Assembly (NCBI GenBank): GCA_000634215.1
Contig: JFLX01000090.1
Location: 27,394 to 91,393, forward strand
Reading direction: 5' to 3'
Length of the DNA: 64,000 nt
Source of the DNA: Prochlorococcus sp. scB243_495L20
GTDB lineage: Bacteria > Cyanobacteriota > Cyanobacteriia > PCC-6307 > Cyanobiaceae
Part shown: positions 7,830 through 17,015 of the stretch, in pieces
Layout of the letters: each line of letters opens with the position of its first letter
Numbering within the stretch: position 1 is the stretch's first letter
Program-made: the position numbers and the translations under genes
Notes under the pieces: generated by a model
The model's input: only the letters and a program-made list of their open reading frames with translations
What the model was told of the DNA's origin: nothing
Databases searched by the model: none

Positions 7830-10052
7830 ATGTTCACATCATCTTCAATAATTGATAATCTTAATCAGTCAGAAGGATTAGAATATAAAAAATTATGCAG
7901 ATTATTAAAAATTACAAAGAAATCTGATAAGGATAAATTAGATATTGCTTTAACAGCTCTAGAAAAACTTGAAATAATTAATAAAAATGAAAATGATGAA
8001 TATACTTGCATAAAGGATAATGATCATCTTGTCGCCAAAATAAGATGTAGTAGCAAAGGCTATTGCTTTGCTGTAAGAGGAAAAGACAAAGAAGATATCT
8101 ACATTAAAGAAAATCTACTCAACTATGCATGGAATGGAGATAAAGTTTTAGTAAGGATAATAAAAGAGGGATATAGAAGAAGATCACCTGAAGGAATAGT
8201 TGATTGTATTCTTGAAAGATCAAATCAAATACTTCTTTCTAAAGTAGAAATAATAAACAATGATGTATATGCAATCCCAATAGACGATAGGATCCTTTCT
8301 AAAATTAAACTTCCAAGAGAGAATATAAAATACACTTTCAATCCAGACAATAAGAATATAGTAAAAGTTGAGATTGATAGATTCCCTATAGGTCAAGAAG
8401 AAGGACTAGGTCATGTGATACAAGAACTAAAACTAAACAATAACGAAGACTATGATACAGACTTTGTTTTATCTAAAAGCAATATCGTCAATTCATATAA
8501 TTTAAATGATATTGAATCAAAAAAAATAGAACAAAGGGAGAGGATAGACCTTACAGATAAAAACTCTTATTTGTTCAAAAGTTGGAATTCTAATAATTCT
8601 CCAATGCTCCCAATGATTCAAATAGATCAGGGGGAAAATAAAAGTACTAAATTATGGATACATACAAATAACCTTGCAGAAAGAGTAGACCTAAATAGTA
8701 AAAAATCTCTAGAAATATTATTTAAAGGATTTGAATCATTACCCTTATTAAATGATTGGCAAAACTACCTTAGTGAAGCAATAAGAAATGATTCTGAATT
8801 TAAAGTTGGTGAGAAGAATGAAGCGATAAGCCTCTGTGTGCATATAAATAGTGATAATGAAATAATTGATTGGTCATTTCATCTTACTTTAGTTAAATGC
8901 ACTCTTAATGTTGGAAGTGATCATACTGAAGCGCTTCTATCTAGAAAAAGTAAATCAAGGATTACCTCTCGGCTATTAAAACCTATAAAGGAATATATCG
9001 ACGATTTAGATAAAATACTTGAAATTTCATGTTCATTAAGACAAAAACATCTTTTGGAGGGTAAGGTTGAGATTCCTGCACCACTTAATAAAATTGAGTC
9101 ACTTGAAGAATTTTTTATTCACAATCCAGCTGAATATTCAAAAGGATATTTTGAATCATTAAATAAAGAAGATTGCCAAACTTATCTTTCACCAATATTA
9201 TATGAAGCTAATTTAATATGGTTCAAACATTCAAATCAATATGGCTTAAAAAGCGCCGGACATCTTTCAAATGGAATAGATTTTGTTAATGCAAATGAAA
9301 TCATCAAATATTCAGAATTTATTGATAATGATATAGAGCTTAATGAAGATGGCAATTTGACATTTAGTCAAGTAATTAAATTATGTGGTGATGATAATAA
9401 AAAAAGAATCTTACATAAACTTCTAATTAATGAATTTAAGGACAATGAAATAAGGTTGATATCTAAAGATACTGATAATAATGAATCAGAAAAATTATTT
9501 ATTTCACCATGGACAATTCCTGGATTTGACTTTACTAATCTTATTAACCAGTACTGTATTTTTAATATGATAATAAATGGTAAGAAATCAAAGAAAAATA
9601 ATATTAATACTATCAATATATCGGAAAGTAATTCATTAGACCTAGTAAATTGGGATATATTTAATTCAACAATTTCAAAAAATCTAGACATATTATTTAA
9701 CAAGTTTGTGATAGATAAACTTAATGAATTCAAGTACAAAGTTAACCAATATAAATCTAATATGATAAATATAAAAAAAGTAAGAAAAGCAGAAAAATTA
9801 CTAGATAATATTTATAGTGGGTTTATTTTATCAGTGCAAACATATGGTTTCTTTGTTGAGATATCAGAACTAAATGTAGAGGGTTTAGTACACGTAAGCA
9901 CTCTTAATAATGATTGGTATGAATACAGGTCAAGGCAAAATCTATTAATTGGAAGAAAATCTAAAAAATCATATAAAGTTGGAGATCAAATAGAAGTAAA
10001 AATAATAAAAGTCGATATTCTTAAATATCAGATTGATTTAGAATTAACATAA
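7830..10052 (+). CDS. RNase II/R-like protein, probably catalytically inactive
   Basis: A 740-residue protein with RNase II/R architecture: an N-terminal winged-helix-like region (1-60), a cold-shock-like RNA-binding domain (about 65-130), an RNB-like central region (about 240-580) and a C-terminal S1 domain (about 660-740; GFILSVQTYGFFVEI, EGLVHVSTL). In active enzymes the RNB domain opens with a cluster of four aspartates ending in DDA. At the equivalent place, after DLTD at 241-244, this protein reads SWNSNNSPML and has no such cluster. The conserved SPxRRYxDL segment appears as PGFDFTNLINQ near 564, without the arginines. It may bind RNA without degrading it. Only one copy is visible in this window. 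Confidence 0.75.
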   Translation: MFTSSSIIDNLNQSEGLEYKKLCRLLKITKKSDKDKLDIALTALEKLEIINKNENDEYTCIKDNDHLVAKIRCSSKGYCFAVRGKDKEDIYIKENLLNYAWNGDKVLVRIIKEGYRRRSPEGIVDCILERSNQILLSKVEIINNDVYAIPIDDRILSKIKLPRENIKYTFNPDNKNIVKVEIDRFPIGQEEGLGHVIQELKLNNNEDYDTDFVLSKSNIVNSYNLNDIESKKIEQRERIDLTDKNSYLFKSWNSNNSPMLPMIQIDQGENKSTKLWIHTNNLAERVDLNSKKSLEILFKGFESLPLLNDWQNYLSEAIRNDSEFKVGEKNEAISLCVHINSDNEIIDWSFHLTLVKCTLNVGSDHTEALLSRKSKSRITSRLLKPIKEYIDDLDKILEISCSLRQKHLLEGKVEIPAPLNKIESLEEFFIHNPAEYSKGYFESLNKEDCQTYLSPILYEANLIWFKHSNQYGLKSAGHLSNGIDFVNANEIIKYSEFIDNDIELNEDGNLTFSQVIKLCGDDNKKRILHKLLINEFKDNEIRLISKDTDNNESEKLFISPWTIPGFDFTNLINQYCIFNMIINGKKSKKNNINTINISESNSLDLVNWDIFNSTISKNLDILFNKFVIDKLNEFKYKVNQYKSNMINIKKVRKAEKLLDNIYSGFILSVQTYGFFVEISELNVEGLVHVSTLNNDWYEYRSRQNLLIGRKSKKSYKVGDQIEVKIIKVDILKYQIDLELT

Positions 10053-10118
10053 ATAAATTTTTACAAAATATATTATGGAAATATTCACCAAAAAAATTTA
10101 AGTTAACTTTTAATAATC

Positions 10119-10562
10119 ATGTATAAGAAAAAATATTTACTTTTTACTCTCTTTTTTATAATAATTTTTCAAATTTTATTATATACAAATAATAATCAGA
10201 AAACTTCATTTAGATACTTTAAATGGACCCTCCAAGAAGTAAGTATAGGTAAGTTAATCAGTATTTCGTTTTTTTCTGGTTTATTTGTAAGCACTTTATT
10301 AAATACAACAATTACTAGTAATAGTTTCAGAAAAAAAACTTTCGAAAATGTGGAAGATGATTTTGTTTCTAATAAAAATGAGGAAGAAATAGAACCAAAC
10401 GTTGAGATGCCGCCACAAAGGGATATTAGAGAAACTCAACCAACAATTTCTGTTAACTACAGAGTAGTCAAAAATATGAATGATAATAATTTTAAAAAAG
10501 ATCAAAGTTATTCAAATCAAGATATTAAAGATGACTGGGATAATGCTGATAGTGATTGGTAG
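10119..10562 (+). CDS. LapA-like (DUF1049) membrane protein
   Basis: A 147-residue protein with two membrane helices (about 6-23 and 43-63) separated by a short segment, followed by an acidic, Asn-rich cytoplasmic tail with MPPQRD and a C-terminal DWDNADSDW. The helix-hairpin with a conserved Gly-Lys at the entry of helix 2 resembles the LapA/DUF1049 family. The assignment is tentative because the tail is unrelated. It sits between the RNase-like gene and DUF2996 on the same strand. Confidence 0.55.
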   Translation: MYKKKYLLFTLFFIIIFQILLYTNNNQKTSFRYFKWTLQEVSIGKLISISFFSGLFVSTLLNTTITSNSFRKKTFENVEDDFVSNKNEEEIEPNVEMPPQRDIRETQPTISVNYRVVKNMNDNNFKKDQSYSNQDIKDDWDNADSDW

Positions 10563-10622
10563 AAAAATAAATTAATTTAAAAAATGTTTTTTTAATTTAT
10601 AATGGAATAAATAGTTATTTTT

Positions 10623-11189
10623 ATGGAAGAAAATTTTGACAAAAATAATGAATTTAATAAAGAAATATCTGACAACACTACTAAATCAAACTCTGAAGAA
10701 ATAAAAGGACCTAAATCAGAAAAAGTAATCAATATGGATTTAAATAATGCTGATTCTGGTACTAAAGTTGTTATAAAAAATGAAATTAATACTCCAGAAA
10801 AACCTATAACAAAACCAAAAAAAGAACTCCCAGTAGAGAAAAAGCCTTTCCAAGAATTTATTAACATCCACCTAATTCCTTCACTTACTGAGGAAATTAA
10901 TCAAAGAGGATTAGAAATAAACAATATTAACCTCACTAACACAAATAGACCTATTGCTGGAGATAAATGTTGGGTAATAAATTGTGAAATTAAAGATACA
11001 TGTAACTTTTGGTTATCCTTTGAGAAGGATGACATTAGTTCTTTAAAAAGTATTTCTTTATCAAAACCTAATCAACAACCCAGTATTATCGAATCCTTTC
11101 TTATTGACGAAAAAAGAATTACCCTAAAATTAATAATTTCAAGAGTACTTCAAAGATTGAATGGGCAAAAGTTAATAGGAGTTAATTAG
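10623..11189 (+). CDS. DUF2996 cyanobacterial/plastid protein
   Basis: The first 75 residues are low-complexity, rich in Lys, Glu, Asn and Pro. The conserved domain fills residues 75-188: KPFQEFINIHLIPSL, a central CWVINCEI, FWLSFEKDDI, the SFLIDE element and a C-terminal RLNGQK. These fit DUF2996, found in cyanobacteria and plastids. Function is not established. The gene lies 80 bases ahead of acsF on the same strand. Confidence 0.8.
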   Translation: MEENFDKNNEFNKEISDNTTKSNSEEIKGPKSEKVINMDLNNADSGTKVVIKNEINTPEKPITKPKKELPVEKKPFQEFINIHLIPSLTEEINQRGLEINNINLTNTNRPIAGDKCWVINCEIKDTCNFWLSFEKDDISSLKSISLSKPNQQPSIIESFLIDEKRITLKLIISRVLQRLNGQKLIGVN

Positions 11190-11269
11190 AAAAACAATAA
11201 CACCAAGTTAACTTTTCCCTCGAAAATACAAATCATAGTAAATAATAGTATTAATAAACCGAATAAAAA

Positions 11270-12442
11270 ATGGCTCAATCAACTGTTGAATCAAAAAATA
11301 AAAAAGATATTAATAATGGAAAGATACCAGCAAAAGAAACAATTTTGTCCCCAAGATTCTATACAACAGACTTTGAGGCTATGGAAAATATGGATTTATC
11401 AATAAACGAGGAGGAATTGGAAGCTATTTGTGAGGAATTTAGGAAAGATTACAATAGACATCATTTTGTAAGAAATAGTGAATTTGAAGGCGCTGCAGAA
11501 AAATTAGATCCTGAGACAAGAGAGCTTTTTGTTGATTTTCTCGAGGGAAGTTGTACATCAGAATTTTCAGGTTTTTTACTTTACAAGGAACTTAGTAAGA
11601 GAATTAAAGTCAAAAACCCTCTACTTGCTGAATGTTTTGCCCATATGGCCAGAGATGAAGCTAGACATGCAGGTTTTTTAAATAAATCAATGAGTGACTT
11701 TGGACTTCAGTTAGATTTAGGTTTTTTAACAGCCAATAAAGATTACACTTATTTCCCTCCAAGAAGTATTTTTTACGCTACTTATTTATCCGAAAAAATA
11801 GGTTATTGGAGATACATAGCAATTTATAGGCATCTCGAAAAGAACCCTGATAGCAAAATTTTTCCACTATTTAATTACTTTGAAAATTGGTGTCAAGATG
11901 AAAATAGACATGGGGATTTCTTTGACGCATTAATGAAAGCACAACCACGTACTGTTAAATCATTAAGCCAAAAAATTACCATTGGCGGCTCTACTTTCAC
12001 ACATCCATTATTCGACTACTTCCATAGGTTTAGATATTTCTTGAATAATCTTCCATTAACATCCAAGTTATGGTCAAGGTTCTTTCTATTAGCTGTATTT
12101 GCAACTATGTATGCAAGGGATTTGGGAATTAAAAAAGATTTCTACAGTTCTTTAGGTTTAGATGCCAGAGATTACGACCAGTTTGTTATTAATAAAACAA
12201 ATGAAACTGCAGCTAGAGTTTTCCCTGTAGTAATGGACGTTTATGATAAATCTTTTTATGGAAGATTAGATAAAATAGTAGAGAATAATAAGGTTCTTTC
12301 TGATATTGCAAACAGTGAGGGAAATACAGTATCTAAAACTTTTAAAAAATTACCTAAATATTTATCAAACGGTTACCAGTTATTAAGACTATACTTATTA
12401 AAACCTCTTGATAGCAAAGATTTCCAACCTTCGATTAGATAA
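11270..12442 (+). CDS. acsF: Mg-protoporphyrin IX monomethyl ester cyclase, aerobic
   Basis: Di-iron subunit of the oxygen-dependent cyclase that closes the fifth ring of chlorophyll, turning Mg-protoporphyrin monomethyl ester into protochlorophyllide. The protein is 390 residues, close to the family length. Two carboxylate/histidine motifs that hold the iron pair are visible: DEARH at 129-133 and DENRH at 210-214. Upstream carboxylates ([14 protein letters not shown]) complete the site. The first 20 residues are a variable polar tail. It acts at the thylakoid membrane in the same pathway as chlH at 25 kb. Confidence 0.95.
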   Translation: MAQSTVESKNKKDINNGKIPAKETILSPRFYTTDFEAMENMDLSINEEELEAICEEFRKDYNRHHFVRNSEFEGAAEKLDPETRELFVDFLEGSCTSEFSGFLLYKELSKRIKVKNPLLAECFAHMARDEARHAGFLNKSMSDFGLQLDLGFLTANKDYTYFPPRSIFYATYLSEKIGYWRYIAIYRHLEKNPDSKIFPLFNYFENWCQDENRHGDFFDALMKAQPRTVKSLSQKITIGGSTFTHPLFDYFHRFRYFLNNLPLTSKLWSRFFLLAVFATMYARDLGIKKDFYSSLGLDARDYDQFVINKTNETAARVFPVVMDVYDKSFYGRLDKIVENNKVLSDIANSEGNTVSKTFKKLPKYLSNGYQLLRLYLLKPLDSKDFQPSIR

Positions 12443-12473
12443 TCTTTAATACAGAGAAGATTTATAGACTCAT

Positions 12474-13895
12474 ATGCTTTCTTCACAAATCAAATCAAAT
12501 GAAATTGTTTTTGGTAGTTGCAATAAAGATTTATTAGAAGAAATTATTTTCTACGGAATTGGACTTGGTGCTGATTTTGTAGAAATATTTATAGAGAATA
12601 CTGACAACTCAAGCGTGTTAGCAGAAGAAGATTTTATTACAAGTGTAAGTCCATCATTTGGAAGGGGTGCTGGCATTAGAATTTTCAAGGGAAAAAAGGA
12701 TGGATTTGTAAGTACAAATGATTTAACAAAGCATGGCTTAATGAGATCGGTATCTCAGGCTATTGAGATGCTAGACATAACAAACACCAAAAGAGAACTA
12801 TTTAACGGTCTAAATAAACATAGGGACTATAGTTTATCCAAGAAAAAATGGATTAATGAAGTCCCATCTATTAATGAGATAAGTGAAAAACTACTAGTTA
12901 GCACAAAGTCTTTAAAAAAAAATAATAAAATAATAACCAGGAAAGGAAGTTACTCAAGAAATCTTCAAGAAGTCATTATAGCCTCCAGTGACGGAACCTA
13001 TGTCTCAGATATTAGATTGCATCAAACAGTTGGTCTCAACGTAATTGCAAGTGATGCCCAATATAGATCTAGTGGAAGTAGAAGATTTGGATCGTCAGGA
13101 ATGCCTAATGAATTTAGATTATGGGATCACGAAAAAGCAGCTAATGATGTGTTTGAAAGTTCAATGAACATGTTGTATGCAGATTATGTTGATGCAGGAC
13201 AAATGCCTGTTGTATTAGCTAATAAATTTGGTGGCGTTATATTCCATGAAGCCTGTGGTCATTTACTTGAAACTACTCAAATAGAGAGAGGAACAACACC
13301 ATTTGAGAATAAATTGAATGAAAAAATAGCACATGAATCTGTAACAGCAATAGATGAAGGGAAATCAGAAGGATCCTTCGGTTCATTATCAGTAGATGAT
13401 GAAGGTATGGAACCCGAAAAATCAGTTCTTATAAAAGATGGAATTTTAAAAAAATTCATATCCGATAGGGCAGGTGAATTAAGAACTGGCCATAAAAGAA
13501 CAGGAAGTGGAAGAAGACAAAATTATTCTTTTGCTGCAGCTTCAAGAATGAGAAATACTTATATAGCTAAAGGTGAGCACTCTAAAGAGGATTTAATCAA
13601 TAGTATTAGCGAAGGGCTTTACTGCAAATCAATGGGTGGTGGCAGTGTAGGTGCTACAGGACAATTTAATTTTGCGGTAGAAGAAGGATATCTTATTAAA
13701 AATGGAAAACTAACTAGTCCAGTAAAGGGAGCAACATTGATCGGTGAGGCTAAAGAAGTTATGCCAAAAATATCAATGTGTGGAAATGATCTCGAATTGG
13801 CCCCAGGATTCTGTGGATCCATTAGTGGAAGTGTCAACGTAACTGTGGGCCAACCTCATATTAAGGTTGATTCAATAACTGTTGGTGGAAGATAA
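12474..13895 (+). CDS. tldD: TldD metalloprotease subunit
   Basis: TldD and TldE (PmbA) form a heterodimeric zinc protease that processes peptides. The zinc motif HExxxH is present as HEACGH at residues 258-263. The C-terminal region holds the conserved MGGGSVGATGQFNF and MCGNDL elements. Its length, 473 residues, is normal. The partner gene follows 3 bases downstream, so the two are cotranscribed. In other bacteria TldD/E matures microcin-type peptides and degrades CcdA; no obvious peptide substrate gene is adjacent here. Confidence 0.93.
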   Translation: MLSSQIKSNEIVFGSCNKDLLEEIIFYGIGLGADFVEIFIENTDNSSVLAEEDFITSVSPSFGRGAGIRIFKGKKDGFVSTNDLTKHGLMRSVSQAIEMLDITNTKRELFNGLNKHRDYSLSKKKWINEVPSINEISEKLLVSTKSLKKNNKIITRKGSYSRNLQEVIIASSDGTYVSDIRLHQTVGLNVIASDAQYRSSGSRRFGSSGMPNEFRLWDHEKAANDVFESSMNMLYADYVDAGQMPVVLANKFGGVIFHEACGHLLETTQIERGTTPFENKLNEKIAHESVTAIDEGKSEGSFGSLSVDDEGMEPEKSVLIKDGILKKFISDRAGELRTGHKRTGSGRRQNYSFAAASRMRNTYIAKGEHSKEDLINSISEGLYCKSMGGGSVGATGQFNFAVEEGYLIKNGKLTSPVKGATLIGEAKEVMPKISMCGNDLELAPGFCGSISGSVNVTVGQPHIKVDSITVGGR

Positions 13896-13898
13896 GAT

Positions 13899-15251
13899 AT
13901 GAATTCAAGAGAAATAACAACTCAAATCTCCAAAGCTGCAGATTTCCTAAATCTTAAAAAATGGGATTATGGAGCAAGCTTCTCTAATGATTATTCTGTG
14001 CAAGTAGATAAAGGAGAGGCTAAACAACTTAAGGCATCACAAAAACAAATTTTAACTATAAGAGTTTGGAATCAATTTAATCTAGTTGGTATTACTACAA
14101 CAAGTGATATCAGTGAATCTGGTATTAAAAAGGCTCTTAAGCAAGCAAATATAGCTTCTGATTTCGGCAATAAGAATGAATCCACAGAATTTTCACCACT
14201 AGCGAAGGATCCTATTAAAGTTAAGGAAGTAAAAAAAAGAAATCCTGTTGGAATAAAAAAATTACTTACAGTTTTAAGAGAAGCGGAAGTAAAACTATTA
14301 GAAAGTCATGAATCCATAAAATCTGTTCCATATAATGGTTTATCCGAGAGTTTCTTTGAGAGAGTTTATGCAAATAGTGAGGGTGCCTTTCGAAGTTATT
14401 CCAAAAGTCAAGCAGCACTATATTTATATGCAAGAGCAGAAGAGAAAAATAAGAAGCCTCGTAGTTCAGGTTCCGTAAAACTTGGATATGGAGCTGATGA
14501 TATAGATATAGAGTCGTGTATTAAAGAGGCTTCAAATAAAACAATTTCTCATTTAAATTATTCATCTATTAAAACTGATAAATATTTAATATGTTTTTCC
14601 CCAGAGTCTTTTTTAACTATCATTAACGCCTTTAGCTCAATGTTTAATGCTAGAAGCATTTTAGATGGAGTGAGCTTATCTAATAAAAATTCTATTGGAG
14701 AGCAGCTATCTACGGAAGCACTTAATATTTATGATGATGGTCTTCACGAAAAGAATATTTCTTCATCACCATTTGATGGAGAGGGAACACCTACCAAAAG
14801 ACTATGTTTAATTAACAGAGGGAGAATTGAAAATTTTATACATTCTGAATCTACGGCAAGAATATTTAAAACGACTCCCACTGGCCACGCAGGACTAGGA
14901 TCAAAAGTCTCAGTATCTCCTGATTGGATCGTAGTTGAAAAATCAGATGAAAACTTTGATCTAAAAACATCACTAGATCACTCTACTTATGAGGGAGAAT
15001 TTGTTTATATAGAAGAGTTAAATGCAATCCATGCAGGTGTAAGAGCAAGTCAAGGCTCATTTTCTCTTCCATTTGATGGATGGCTGTACAAAAACGGGAA
15101 AAAAATCTCAATTGAATCTGCCACCGTAGCAGGGGATATCAAATATCTTTTGAAAAATATAGTAAATATTGAATCAAGCCAGGAGGTAACAACAAGTGGA
15201 ATTTCTCCACATATATGGGTAGATGAATTATCAATAACAGGTGACGCGTGA
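13899..15251 (+). CDS. pmbA: TldE/PmbA metalloprotease subunit
   Basis: The non-catalytic partner of TldD, 450 residues. It shows the family pattern (an early TT/SD segment, FDGEGTPTKR near residue 290, and GHAGLGSKVSVSP near 328) but no HExxxH, as expected for TldE. It starts 3 bases after tldD ends, and its TGA overlaps the GTG start of fmt, giving a tightly coupled tldD-pmbA-fmt unit. Confidence 0.9.
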   Translation: MNSREITTQISKAADFLNLKKWDYGASFSNDYSVQVDKGEAKQLKASQKQILTIRVWNQFNLVGITTTSDISESGIKKALKQANIASDFGNKNESTEFSPLAKDPIKVKEVKKRNPVGIKKLLTVLREAEVKLLESHESIKSVPYNGLSESFFERVYANSEGAFRSYSKSQAALYLYARAEEKNKKPRSSGSVKLGYGADDIDIESCIKEASNKTISHLNYSSIKTDKYLICFSPESFLTIINAFSSMFNARSILDGVSLSNKNSIGEQLSTEALNIYDDGLHEKNISSSPFDGEGTPTKRLCLINRGRIENFIHSESTARIFKTTPTGHAGLGSKVSVSPDWIVVEKSDENFDLKTSLDHSTYEGEFVYIEELNAIHAGVRASQGSFSLPFDGWLYKNGKKISIESATVAGDIKYLLKNIVNIESSQEVTTSGISPHIWVDELSITGDA

Positions 15252-16234
15252 GAATTATATTCTGGGGAACACCTGAATATTCAATTCCTAGTCTCGATAT
15301 TTTTATTAAATCTAAGCACGAGGTAATTGCAGTAGTTAGCCAACCGGATAAGAAGAGATCTAGGGGAAATAAATTAATAGCCTCACCTGTAAAAAGCATT
15401 GCTGAGAAAGAATCTATAAAAATTTATACTCCAGAAAAAATCAGAGGCAATATAGATTTTATAAATAAACTTAAATCACTTTCTTGTGATTTATTTATTG
15501 TTATAGCTTACGGGAAAATTTTACCCAAAGAGATATTGGAAATCCCAAAATTTGGTTGTTGGAACGCACATGCTTCATTACTACCAAGATGGCGTGGTGC
15601 CGCCCCAATTCAATGGTCCCTAATAAGTGGCGATGAATTTACTGGTGTAGGAATTATGAAAATGAATGAGGGACTAGATACTGGCGACATATTGTTGGAA
15701 GAAAAAATTAAAATTAATAATAACGATAATTTAAATACACTATCGGAAAAACTTAGTATTTTATCGGCAAAATTATTTTTAAATGCTTCATCTATAATCG
15801 AAGAAAATATTAATAAAAATACTAATCCTCAATTAATAAAACAAAATACCCTTGGAAGAGAAATTACTTACGCAAGAATGATTGAAAAATCAGACTTTAA
15901 AGTTGATTGGGGTAATGAGGCAATTAAAATTTCTCAAAAAATAAAAGGATTATACCCACGAACAAATACAAATTTTAGAGGTAAGAACCTTAAAATACTT
16001 AAAATCAAAGTTTTGACTAGTGATGTAATAAAAAATGAAAAATACCTTTTCATGAGCAATTATTCAAGACCAGGTATTATTCTTGCTGTAATAGAAAATG
16101 AAGGAATTATAATTTCAACTAAAACTGATCCGATTATTTTGTTAGAAGCAAAACTTGAAGGCAAAAACATTTCTAGCAAAAAGCAATTGATTCAACAGTT
16201 AAAGCCATCAGCAGGTGAATATCTCTCAGATTAA
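15248..16234 (+). CDS. fmt: Methionyl-tRNA formyltransferase
   Basis: Adds a formyl group from 10-formyl-tetrahydrofolate to Met-tRNAfMet before initiation. The N-terminal domain has WGTPEYS at residues 6-12, AYGKILP near 89 and the catalytic NAHASLLPRWRGAAPIQ segment near 107, with Asn, His and a downstream Asp in TGDI. A C-terminal OB-like domain follows, for a total of 328 residues. The start is GTG, overlapping the stop of pmbA by four bases (GTGA). Its 3' end overlaps the convergent TerC gene by four bases. The initiator tRNA it would modify is encoded at 39.1 kb. Confidence 0.95.
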   Translation: MRIIFWGTPEYSIPSLDIFIKSKHEVIAVVSQPDKKRSRGNKLIASPVKSIAEKESIKIYTPEKIRGNIDFINKLKSLSCDLFIVIAYGKILPKEILEIPKFGCWNAHASLLPRWRGAAPIQWSLISGDEFTGVGIMKMNEGLDTGDILLEEKIKINNNDNLNTLSEKLSILSAKLFLNASSIIEENINKNTNPQLIKQNTLGREITYARMIEKSDFKVDWGNEAIKISQKIKGLYPRTNTNFRGKNLKILKIKVLTSDVIKNEKYLFMSNYSRPGIILAVIENEGIIISTKTDPIILLEAKLEGKNISSKKQLIQQLKPSAGEYLSD

Positions 16235-16944
16235 GTTTTAGATTCTTTTTTAGAGAATCCCCAAATGAAAGCAAAAAGAATCAAAAAATAAAAATAATAG
16301 TCTGGAAGAATAGATTCTTTAATTAACGTATTTAGTAAAAGTTTAATTCCAACTATTAAAATTGCTACGTAACCGGCTGTTTCTAATCTAGAAAATATAT
16401 CCAGAAGTTTTAGAAAAATCCCCGATGTAAATCTTAAGGCTAATACTCCAATCACTGCTCCAAATATAATTAATATGTATTGATCACTTATTGCTACTGC
16501 AGTAGTGATACTGTCTATGGAAAAAGCAAAATCAGTAATTGAAAGAAGCGCTACAACCCTTAAAAACCTAAAATTATTTCTATTATTATTTGTCCCATTT
16601 TCAGCGTTTTCTATATCTGAATTTAAAAAAACATTAGAGAAGAATAAATAAATTAAATAAAAACCAGCAAAAACTCTAATAAGAATAAACTTTAAAAGAA
16701 CATTAGATAATATGATTAAAATAATTCTAAATAATAAAGATATTGTTATACCAATATTTAAGGCTCTTGACCTTAATTCTGAACTATCCAGGGATTTAGT
16801 AAGAGAAGCTAGTGCTACAGCATTGTCTGCAGATAATAATAATTCTAGAGCAATTAATATTGGTAAAAGTGTAAAGATTTCGTACCAACTGTCTACCTGA
16901 TCTAGTGTGGGTATAAATGAATTTATTGCGGCGGAATCCATCAA
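16231..16944 (-). CDS. TerC-family membrane protein
   Basis: A 237-residue protein with about seven hydrophobic helices. It carries the two family signatures, ELLLSADNAVALA near residues 34-46 and DFAFSIDSITTAVA near 137-150, each with an acidic residue inside a helix, as in metal-ion transporters. TerC/Alx proteins export manganese or aid metal loading of exported proteins; the plastid homologue is needed for thylakoid formation. Role here is inferred from the family. It is divergent from mfd and convergent with fmt. Confidence 0.88.
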   Translation of the reverse strand: MMDSAAINSFIPTLDQVDSWYEIFTLLPILIALELLLSADNAVALASLTKSLDSSELRSRALNIGITISLLFRIILIILSNVLLKFILIRVFAGFYLIYLFFSNVFLNSDIENAENGTNNNRNNFRFLRVVALLSITDFAFSIDSITTAVAISDQYILIIFGAVIGVLALRFTSGIFLKLLDIFSRLETAGYVAILIVGIKLLLNTLIKESILPDYYFYFLILFAFIWGFSKKESKT

Positions 16945-16950
16945 ATATTA

Positions 16951-16979
16951 TTCACAATCAGTATAAAATCTAATATAAT
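16951..16979 (+). promoter_or_regulatory. Predicted promoter of mfd
   Basis: TTCACA at 16951-16956 and a perfect TATAAT at 16974-16979 are 17 bases apart. A transcript starting near 16986 would give a leader of about 30 bases before the ATG at 17016. The -35 box lies only seven bases from the start of the divergent TerC gene. Confidence 0.55.
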
Positions 16980-17015
16980 GTATCGGATATTTGTAATCAA
17001 GATTGATAGTTATAA

